Shown here: positions 1 through 5,897 of the stretch, piece by piece | How positions within the stretch are numbered: the stretch's first letter is position 1 | Layout: each line of letters starts with the position of its first letter | DNA from: Saccharicrinis sp. UBA6048 | Lineage (GTDB): Bacteria; Bacteroidota; Bacteroidia; Bacteroidales; Marinilabiliaceae | Direction: 5' to 3' | Assembly (NCBI GenBank): GCA_002429115.1 | Contig: DIYS01000212.1 | Span: 1 to 34,106, forward strand | DNA length: 34,106 nucleotides | Made by a program: the position numbers and the translations under genes | The notes under the pieces: generated by a model | What the model saw: only the letters and a program-made list of their open reading frames with translations | What the model was told of the DNA's origin: nothing | Database searches by the model: none

Positions 1-3
1 AAC

Positions 4-23
4 CGTCACCCGGAGAACCTTAC
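4..23. repeat. Left copy of inverted repeat shared by both window ends
   Basis: The 20 bases CGTCACCCGGAGAACCTTAC recur in inverted orientation at 34087-34106 with one mismatch. Both copies, read inward, encode SPG(E/D)PY in an open frame running to the window edge. This fits a dispersed repeat or the end of a mobile-element gene at which an assembly broke. The identity of the element cannot be told from the sequence. Confidence 0.6.
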
Positions 24-56
24 TTCCATTTGCCCATTCTGATAACGATTAGAACT

Positions 57-83
57 AAAAAAGGCCCGCAACAAGCGAGCCTT
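57..83 (-). terminator. Rho-independent terminator after manC
   Basis: On the minus strand AAGGCTCGC, a short TTGTT loop region and GCGGGCCTT form a 9-bp stem with one G-T wobble, followed by a run of six T. It lies about 20 bases after the manC stop and so closes the gmd-fcl-manC transcription unit. Confidence 0.8.
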
Positions 84-103
84 AAACATATTTTAATCAC
101 AAC

Positions 104-1153
104 TTAACTATCTTTCTGAAACTCTTTAATGCGCTGTTCTTCTGTTTTCTGACAGATCATAAATACGCCATTCGCTTCAGTAACAATGCAGTCTTTCAGG
201 CCTTGAAGCACCACTTTACGTCCGTCAGGAACTGTTACAATATTATTCTCACAGTCATAAGCCTTAACAGCATCCCCAACGATTGAATTACCTTGCTCAT
301 CTTTTATGCGCTTTTCCCACAGGCTGCCCCAGGTACCTAAGTCGGACCAACCAAAATCAGCCGGCATTACAAAAATATTATTGGCATGCTCCATGATTCC
401 ATAATCAATAGAAATATTCTCACAATTCGCGAAGTTATCATCAATAAACGCTTGTTCTCTCTCTGTGTAATATTCCTCATCCCCTGCCTTAAAAATGTTA
501 AGTACATCTGGCAGGTAAGCTTCAAAAGCTTTTAAAATACTTTTGGCAGACCAGATAAAGATGCCGGCATTCCAAAAATAATTGCCTTCTTTAAGATAAG
601 ATTCAGCTGTTTTCAAATCCGGCTTCTCTTTGAAAGCTTCCACTTTATTAAACTCGTCTGCAGTCTGTTCTCCCGCCTGAATATATCCATACCCAGTCTC
701 TGGTCGGTGTGGATGAATACCAAGTGTCAGTAAAACATCCTTAGCACTGGTGAATTTCAGCCCACTTTCAACAACTCGCCTGAATTCTGATTCGTTGGTA
801 ATTAAATGATCCGACGGTGCCACAACAATATTTGCATCAGGATTTTTCTTATAGATTTTATACGACGCATAAGCAATACAAGGGGCCGTATTACGCATAC
901 AAGGCTCCATCAGCACTTGTTCATCTTTTATATCTGGTAATTGCTCCCGGATAATATCCCTGTAACGCTTCCCGGTAACAATATACACATTCTCAATTGG
1001 CACAATACCATCTAAACGCTTAATGGTTTGCTGTATCATGGTTTGTCCGGTTCCAAGAATATCTAAAAATTGCTTTGGCGTTTCCGGTGTACTCATAGGC
1101 CAAAATCGCGAACCAATGCCGCCGGCCATAATTATTAGGTAGTTGTTGTTCAT
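104..1153 (-). CDS. manC: Mannose-1-phosphate guanylyltransferase
   Basis: Makes GDP-mannose from mannose-1-phosphate and GTP in the cytoplasm, feeding the GDP-fucose genes gmd and fcl upstream in the same orientation. The N-terminal nucleotidyltransferase signature is visible: GGIGSRFWPMS at residues 11-21, followed by the Lys of TPK at 27. The length of 349 aa matches the short, single-domain form; the phosphomannose isomerase domain of the long ManC/AlgA form is absent. The ATG start sits at the edge of an intergenic stretch with a CCCGAT/ATCGGG hairpin. It is the last gene before a terminator. Mannose may be used directly by the GT4 enzymes of the polysaccharide cluster, or only as a fucose precursor. 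Family assignment is firm; nucleotide preference is inferred from the family. Confidence 0.92.
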   Translation of the reverse strand: MNNNYLIIMAGGIGSRFWPMSTPETPKQFLDILGTGQTMIQQTIKRLDGIVPIENVYIVTGKRYRDIIREQLPDIKDEQVLMEPCMRNTAPCIAYASYKIYKKNPDANIVVAPSDHLITNESEFRRVVESGLKFTSAKDVLLTLGIHPHRPETGYGYIQAGEQTADEFNKVEAFKEKPDLKTAESYLKEGNYFWNAGIFIWSAKSILKAFEAYLPDVLNIFKAGDEEYYTEREQAFIDDNFANCENISIDYGIMEHANNIFVMPADFGWSDLGTWGSLWEKRIKDEQGNSIVGDAVKAYDCENNIVTVPDGRKVVLQGLKDCIVTEANGVFMICQKTEEQRIKEFQKDS

Positions 1154-1170
1154 AGTATTTAAGATGCAAG

Positions 1171-1190
1171 ACCCCGATAGCCATCGGGTG
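1171..1190. repeat. Small palindrome at the edge of the four-helix-bundle cassette
   Basis: CCCGAT (1173-1178), AGCC and ATCGGG (1183-1188) form a perfect 6-bp stem with a 4-base loop. It runs directly into the GA-rich stretch at 1190-1210 that borders the broken four-helix-bundle gene. There is no T run after it on the minus strand, so it is more likely a repeat-element end than a terminator. Confidence 0.5.
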
Positions 1191-1210
1191 AGAAGTGAGA
1201 GATGAGAAAA

Positions 1211-1583
1211 CTAAATGCAAAATTTCTCAGGATGCTTAAGAATTGATATAAGCATCTTTCTAACTTCTTCATATTTCATTAATAATTCTTTATATTTTTC
1301 TTCATTAAGATATCTGTAGTCCAGAGAGTAATTTAACCATGTCTCGGTTTCAAATTCCTCACCAAGACAATCAGTTAGTTTATTTACAAAAACCTTTTCA
1401 AATCTTCTTAGCACATGCTTCTGCTAAATTAGCGCATATTGATCAAGAAGAACGTCGGATTTGATCTACCAAAGAATATCTTTCTTCTTTTGGGAAACTC
1501 TTCGTCAACAGAAATATATCCATTGAAATTGCATAAGCCTTCTGATAAACTATTAAATCCCGAAAACTATTTATCTGTCCCAT
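1211..1583 (-). pseudogene. Broken S23-type four-helix-bundle protein gene
   Basis: Reading the minus strand from the ATG at 1583 gives MGQINSFRDLIVYQKAYAIS and continues parallel to the intact paralogue at 2770-3144. Codon 47 (TGA, 1443-1445) replaces the Arg of RRSSRSICANL. A second lesion, a net frameshift after the Ala-Cys-Ala codons near 1413-1416, shifts the rest (EKVFVNKLTDCLGEE to EKFCI) into another frame. Only the last 67 codons stay open as one piece. The family is known from proteins encoded in 23S rRNA intervening sequences and from free-standing copies; its function is not settled. The copy has two independent lesions, so it is very probably inactive. It sits between fcl and manC without disturbing either. 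Confidence 0.85.
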
Positions 1584-1592
1584 AGCTATAAA

Positions 1593-1623
1593 TTACTCAC
1601 ATCTCAACTCTCTTCTCTCATCT
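1593..1623. repeat. CT-rich flank of the broken four-helix-bundle cassette
   Basis: The stretch is built of TCTCA/TCTCT-like units and is an imperfect inverted counterpart of the GA-rich GAGAGATGAGA stretch at 1196-1207 on the other side of the pseudogene. The intact paralogue at 2770-3144 has the same arrangement (GA-rich 2733-2766, CT-rich 3151-3184). Confidence 0.5.
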
Positions 1624-2721
1624 CTACATTATATACCATTGATACATCTTCTCAATCCCCTCTTCAATATCTATTTGATGATGCCAACCCAGATCATGAA
1701 TCTTAGATGGGTCGGTTAGCTTACGCATCGTGCCATCTGGCTTGTCAGTATTAAACACCAGCTCACCATCAAAGCCAACCTTCTCTTTAATGGTTTCTGC
1801 CAATTGCTTTATAGATATCTCTTTTCCTGTTCCAATATTGATGTGTGTATTTCGTACCTCTTTATCATCTGAATTAAAGATATCCTTAAAATCCACATTC
1901 TCCATCACATACACACAAGCAGCGGCCATCTCTTCCGACCAAAGAAATTCACGCATTGGTTTACCACTTCCCCATATTTCTATAAAGACATGCGAATGGT
2001 TCGAATTATTTCTAATTAAACGAATACCATATTTGTTGAGAATGTTTAGTATTTCTTCTTCTGTATTACCACCATCTATGCCTTCAATAGGATTTTTGTC
2101 GAGATCGGCTCTTAGGGCTGTCCAATCATTGTTTTGCAAGCATTTACCAAGATGATTCTTACGTACCAAAGCTGGCAGTACATGTGACTTCTCCAAATCA
2201 AAGTTATCATTCGGACCGTACAAATTAGTAGGCATTACAGAAATGAAATTGGTTCCGTATTGCAGATTGTACGATTCGCACATCTTGATACCAGCTATCT
2301 TGGCAATGGCATATGGTTCATTGGTGTACTCCAATGGTGATGTCAACAAACAATCTTCCGGCATTGGTTGAGGTGCCTGCTTCGGATAGATACAAGTTGA
2401 TCCCAGGAACAATAGTTTCTTCACCCCATGCACATAGGCTGAATGGATCACATTGTTCTGAATCATCAGGTTCTCGTAAATAAACTGTCCCCGATAGGTA
2501 TTATTGGCAACAATGCCTCCTACTTTAGCCGCGGCTAATATGACATACTCTGGTTTTTCTTCTTTAAAGAACTGATCAACTGCAGTAGCATCCATCAGGT
2601 TCAATTCTTCAATACTGCGCCCTACCAGATTGGTATAGCCTTTATTTTGCAGTGTCTTCCACAGGGCTGAGCCAACAAGACCTTTGTGACCGGCTATATA
2701 TATTTTAGATTTTATGTCCAT
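1624..2721 (-). CDS. fcl: GDP-L-fucose synthase
   Basis: Bifunctional 3,5-epimerase/4-reductase that converts GDP-4-keto-6-deoxy-mannose, the product of Gmd, to GDP-L-fucose with NADPH. The Rossmann motif GHKGLVG is at residues 11-17. The catalytic set is visible: Ser108 in LGSTC and Tyr137/Lys141 in PYAIAK. The WGSGKPMREFLW block characteristic of the family is intact. At 365 aa it is about 45 residues longer than the E. coli enzyme. The extra segment lies around residues 195-240 (RADLDKNPIEGIDGG onward), just before the WGSG block; a similar insert is usual in Bacteroidota homologues. It is flanked by four-helix-bundle cassettes on both sides, so the original operon was probably gmd-fcl-manC. 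Confidence 0.95.
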   Translation of the reverse strand: MDIKSKIYIAGHKGLVGSALWKTLQNKGYTNLVGRSIEELNLMDATAVDQFFKEEKPEYVILAAAKVGGIVANNTYRGQFIYENLMIQNNVIHSAYVHGVKKLLFLGSTCIYPKQAPQPMPEDCLLTSPLEYTNEPYAIAKIAGIKMCESYNLQYGTNFISVMPTNLYGPNDNFDLEKSHVLPALVRKNHLGKCLQNNDWTALRADLDKNPIEGIDGGNTEEEILNILNKYGIRLIRNNSNHSHVFIEIWGSGKPMREFLWSEEMAAACVYVMENVDFKDIFNSDDKEVRNTHINIGTGKEISIKQLAETIKEKVGFDGELVFNTDKPDGTMRKLTDPSKIHDLGWHHQIDIEEGIEKMYQWYIM

Positions 2722-2732
2722 AATTGTTTATT

Positions 2733-2766
2733 AAAGAGATGAGCAGTGAGAATTGAGCAATGAGAG
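2733..2766. repeat. GA-rich flank of the intact four-helix-bundle cassette
   Basis: GAGATGAG, CAGTGAGA and GAGCAATGAGAG units form a degenerate 7-8-base pattern. The opposite side of the gene (3151-3184) holds the complementary CT-rich pattern, so the gene sits within imperfect inverted flanks. Confidence 0.5.
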
Positions 2767-2769
2767 ACT

Positions 2770-3144
2770 TTATTTACAGAATTTTTCAGGATTGTTAATC
2801 ATTGAAATAAGCATTTTTCTTACTTCTTCATACTGAAGCATTAACCTTGAGTAATCTTCTACCGATAAATATTCGCAATCAACAGAATACTTCAACCAGG
2901 TTTCTGTTTCAAATTCTTCACCTAAACAATCCGTTAATTTATTGATAAAGACTTTTTCATATCTTCTTTTTGCCCAAGCTTCAGACAAGTTAGCACAGAT
3001 AGAGCGGGATGAACGTCGAATTTGATCAACCAACGAATACCTTTCTTCTTTTGGAAATCTTTTTGATAGCATAAAAATTTCCATTGATATTTTATAGGCT
3101 TTTTGATAAACAATTAGATCTCTAAAACTACTTATTTGCCCCAT
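2770..3144 (-). CDS. S23-type four-helix-bundle protein
   Basis: A 124-aa helical protein of the family first known from 23S rRNA intervening sequences. Visible hallmarks are SFRDLIVYQKAY at residues 6-17, FPKEERYSLVDQIRRSS near 30-46, the SICANLSEAWAKR block near 48-60 and the LGEEFETETWL segment near 73-84. The whole predicts four amphipathic helices with no catalytic motif. Members of the family assemble as pentamers; what they do in the cell is not established. The gene lies between gmd and fcl with GA-rich and CT-rich inverted flanks, like the broken paralogue at 1211-1583. The DNA of the two copies has clearly diverged, so this is not a recent tandem duplication. It looks like an insertion into a sugar-nucleotide operon rather than a functional member of it. 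Confidence 0.88.
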   Translation of the reverse strand: MGQISSFRDLIVYQKAYKISMEIFMLSKRFPKEERYSLVDQIRRSSRSICANLSEAWAKRRYEKVFINKLTDCLGEEFETETWLKYSVDCEYLSVEDYSRLMLQYEEVRKMLISMINNPEKFCK

Positions 3145-3150
3145 AATCCA

Positions 3151-3184
3151 ATAATCTCATTTCTCACCGCTCACTACTCTCCTC
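3151..3184. repeat. CT-rich flank of the intact four-helix-bundle cassette
   Basis: TCTCATTTCTCACC and CTCACTACTCTCC units mirror the GA-rich stretch at 2733-2766 on the other side of the gene. Similar CT-rich DNA lies at 1593-1623 and 9440-9600. Confidence 0.5.
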
Positions 3185-3189
3185 TTATT

Positions 3190-4305
3190 TTATTCAAAAT
3201 AGTTGAGCACTTCATACCCGCCCTCTTTCAAATAGCGATCTTTCTTCATCAACTTCACATCCGATTGCATCATATCTTTTACCAAACCAGCTAAGTCATA
3301 TTCCGGCTCCCAACCTAACTTCTCTTTTGATTTAGTTGGATCACCAATCAATAACTCCACCTCTGTTGGACGATAATAGCGAGGATCAACCCGTACAACC
3401 TCAGTTCCAATTTCAACTTGATAGTCCGGGTTAGTACATGCTTTTACTACAGCCACTTCTTCTTCTTTCTCTCCTTTAAACTCCAGCTCAATACCTACTT
3501 CAGCAAAAGCCATCCTAACGAAATCACGAACAGTGGTTGTAACTCCTGTAGCAATCACATAATCTTCTGCTGTATCCTGCTGAAGAATCAACCACATGGC
3601 TTTGATATAATCCTTGGCATGTCCCCAGTCACGCTTGGCATCCATATTCCCTAAGTACAGACAATCCTGCATACCCAAGGCAATCTTTGATACGGCGCGG
3701 GTAATCTTGCGGGTTACAAAAGTCTCACCTCGCAATGGACTTTCGTGATTAAATAATATCCCATTGCAGGCAAACATGTTATAGGCCTCACGGTAGTTGA
3801 CTGTAATCCAGTAGGCATACATCTTAGCCACTGCATATGGTGAACGAGGGTAGAAAGGTGTCTTCTCCGATTGTGGCACTTCCTGCACCAAACCATATAA
3901 CTCAGAAGTAGATGCCTGATATACTCTTGTTTTCTCTGTTAGCCCCAATAAACGAATGGCTTCCAATATACGCAAAGTACCTAAACCGTCAGCATTAGCC
4001 GTATATTCAGGCGTATCGAAGCTCACCTTTACATGACTCATAGCTGCCAGATTATAGATCTCATCCGGCTGTACCTCCTGGATAATACGCGTCAGGTTCA
4101 TCGAATCGGTTAAATCACCATAATGCAGAATCAGGTTACGATTCTCCACATGAGGATCTTGGTACAAGTGATCAATGCGATCTGTATTAAACAAGGAAGA
4201 CCGACGTTTAATACCATGTACGATGTATCCTTTTTTTAATAAAAATTCGGCAAGGTAGGCGCCGTCTTGACCGGTGATGCCGGTGATTAATGCTATTTTG
4301 GGCAT
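3190..4305 (-). CDS. gmd: GDP-mannose 4,6-dehydratase
   Basis: Converts GDP-mannose to GDP-4-keto-6-deoxy-mannose, the first committed step to GDP-L-fucose. The N-terminal NADP-binding motif GITGQDG is at residues 9-15, followed by the KRRSS segment at 34-38 that contacts NADP in the family. The active-site block STSELYG and the catalytic SPYAVAK motif are present. The length of 371 aa is normal. It is first in the minus-strand set gmd, four-helix bundle, fcl, broken four-helix bundle, manC. The ATG start at 4305 gives the canonical N-terminus PKIALITG. A promoter probably lies in 4306-4394, but no convincing element is visible. Confidence 0.96.
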   Translation of the reverse strand: MPKIALITGITGQDGAYLAEFLLKKGYIVHGIKRRSSLFNTDRIDHLYQDPHVENRNLILHYGDLTDSMNLTRIIQEVQPDEIYNLAAMSHVKVSFDTPEYTANADGLGTLRILEAIRLLGLTEKTRVYQASTSELYGLVQEVPQSEKTPFYPRSPYAVAKMYAYWITVNYREAYNMFACNGILFNHESPLRGETFVTRKITRAVSKIALGMQDCLYLGNMDAKRDWGHAKDYIKAMWLILQQDTAEDYVIATGVTTTVRDFVRMAFAEVGIELEFKGEKEEEVAVVKACTNPDYQVEIGTEVVRVDPRYYRPTEVELLIGDPTKSKEKLGWEPEYDLAGLVKDMMQSDVKLMKKDRYLKEGGYEVLNYFE

Positions 4306-4334
4306 AAAAAATAAGTTTACTAGTTCAATAAGTA

Positions 4335-4369
4335 GAAGGCAGAAGTCTGTTCGTAATAATTATGCCTTC
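4335..4369 (-). other. Hairpin between the AAA ATPase gene and gmd
   Basis: GAAGGCA (4335-4341) and TGCCTTC (4363-4369) can pair across a 21-base loop. There is no T run on the minus strand, so a terminator function for the upstream ATPase gene is only possible. It could equally be a chance structure. Confidence 0.25.
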
Positions 4370-4394
4370 CATATATATTCTTATAATGCAAATA

Positions 4395-5639
4395 TCATTT
4401 TATAAATAGTAATTTCCAATAGGGAATAAACTTCACTGTTGTTTCCCCGATTATTAGTTCGTCATCCAGACTCAGATTAATGACATATCCGATTTCAGGG
4501 GAATATTTATTGATAAAACTCCGGTAAGAACGCGAGACAGCGGCCTTTTTCAAATGTGAGTATTTGACTTCAAAAGGAGTCACATTTCCTTTGTCGTGAA
4601 CCACAAAGTCTACTTCTGCCTTGTCTTTTGTCCGCCAATAATTGACCTTGTCTACTCCTCTTTGAAACATCTGCTTAAGCAGAATATAGATTAGATTTTG
4701 GAAGCTAAAACCTTTATGAGGCATAACCGATGAGCCATAAACTCCCTGTCCGAAATGGCACATTCCCGTATCATTAAAATAAACAATTGGCGCTTTGGTC
4801 AGTTCCTTTTTGGCATTGGTATAATAAGGTTTTACCAAATCAATGATAAAAGTTTGTTCTGCATACCAAAGATAGTTCTTTAAAGTATCCAGTGTTAACC
4901 CCGTATCATTACATAATTGTGCATAATTTATAATCCCCCCTGATTGAACTGCCAATAGCTTAATCAATTTTACAAATTTATCGGGTGCACGTACCCCCAA
5001 CAAAAAAGATATATCCTTGGTAATGTAAGAAGTAAATATTTCATCCATTACTACCTTTTTTGCTTCCACCCCTTGCTCGGTAATCACCTTAGGATAACCC
5101 CCAAATATAAGATATTCCTTAAAAAGAAAACCAAGTTTGGATGACTCAATCCTACAAAATTGCTCCAGTCGTTTGCTATATTTATAATCGGTTTTATAAT
5201 CTAAGAACTCAACAAAACTAACAGGAGGCATTTCAATTAAATACTTTCTACCGGTTAAAGCTTCGCTGATTTTTTCTTTCAACTCCAGACTGCCGGAGCC
5301 GGTTACAATAAATTTATAAGGCAAATTCTGATCGTAAATACCTTTCAGAAATCTTCCTGCATCCTCTTTTTGCTGAATCTCATCAATAAAAACACAGCCC
5401 GCTTCCGAACCAAACTCCAATTGAATTTTATTCAATAAGGTTTGTTGCGATGAAAAGAAAGCAGCATCCTCCTCAATATCCATGTTTAAAGCAATCACCT
5501 TCTCCCCTTGTTTAGAAATTGAAGCTAGCACATCACGAACCATGGTTGTCTTCCCCACCTGTCGGGCGCCGATAACGATGGTTACTTCCTTTCGTTTTAA
5601 ACTATCCAATAAGCGTTTGCTAAATTTCCGATGAATCAT
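4395..5639 (-). CDS. AAA ATPase with DUF4143 domain
   Basis: Predicted ATPase of the large AAA_14/DUF4143 group common in Bacteroidota. With the ATG at 5639 the protein is 414 aa. The Walker A motif GARQVGKTT is at residues 24-32 and the Walker B IDEIQ at 85-89. A C-terminal DUF4143 region follows, ending in a PD-(D/E)xK-like pattern: AEVDFVV, then PFEVKYS. This resembles a nuclease-fold core, but DNA cutting has not been shown for these proteins in general. The frame could extend to a TTG at 5657, which is less likely than the ATG. It stands alone between gmd and the SNF2 gene, with a 33-bp tandem repeat upstream. The cellular role of this family is unknown; it is often found in accessory DNA. 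Confidence 0.9.
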   Translation of the reverse strand: MIHRKFSKRLLDSLKRKEVTIVIGARQVGKTTMVRDVLASISKQGEKVIALNMDIEEDAAFFSSQQTLLNKIQLEFGSEAGCVFIDEIQQKEDAGRFLKGIYDQNLPYKFIVTGSGSLELKEKISEALTGRKYLIEMPPVSFVEFLDYKTDYKYSKRLEQFCRIESSKLGFLFKEYLIFGGYPKVITEQGVEAKKVVMDEIFTSYITKDISFLLGVRAPDKFVKLIKLLAVQSGGIINYAQLCNDTGLTLDTLKNYLWYAEQTFIIDLVKPYYTNAKKELTKAPIVYFNDTGMCHFGQGVYGSSVMPHKGFSFQNLIYILLKQMFQRGVDKVNYWRTKDKAEVDFVVHDKGNVTPFEVKYSHLKKAAVSRSYRSFINKYSPEIGYVINLSLDDELIIGETTVKFIPYWKLLFIK

Positions 5640-5691
5640 GCTAATATTTTTTAGCAATTTAACTATACATCAATGAATAAGCAAATACATC

Positions 5692-5789
5692 TGTGTTTTT
5701 ATCGGGTTAAAACGCTTGTTTAGTTGTGTTTTTCTCGGGCTAAAACACTTATTTAGTTGTGTTTTTCTCGGGTTAAAATATCTATGTTT
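5692..5789. repeat. 33-bp tandem repeat, three copies
   Basis: Three head-to-tail units at 5692-5724, 5725-5757 and 5758-5789 share TGTGTTTTT(A/C)TCGGG(T/C)TAAAA; the second half is less conserved and the third unit decays at its end. Across each junction AAAACAC and GTGTTTT can pair as a 7-bp stem. The array lies about 50 bases upstream of the ATPase start, so operator-like or promoter-proximal function is possible. Units are contiguous with no spacers, so it is not a CRISPR array. Confidence 0.85.
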
Positions 5790-5897
5790 GCATTTTTGTG
5801 AATATTAATACCTAAAATCTGCAAATTTTTCGATTTCCCGCTGATTGTCGCAGATAATAAGTGATTTTGGGACAGATGCTAAAAACACCATTATTCA

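Noticed and set aside
3..107. Open frame from the left edge (PSPGEPYFHLPILITI...)
   Set aside because: Only 34 codons, it runs through the manC terminator and overlaps the manC stop; similarity to the right edge ends after SPGEPY, so at most the last residues of an outside element are shared.
1730..2155. Plus-strand frame of 141 codons opposite fcl
   Set aside because: Lies fully within fcl, whose motifs are intact; composition is that of an antisense shadow frame.
5692..5789. Possible CRISPR array in the 33-bp repeat
   Set aside because: The units are contiguous with no spacers, differ from each other, and there are no cas genes in the window.
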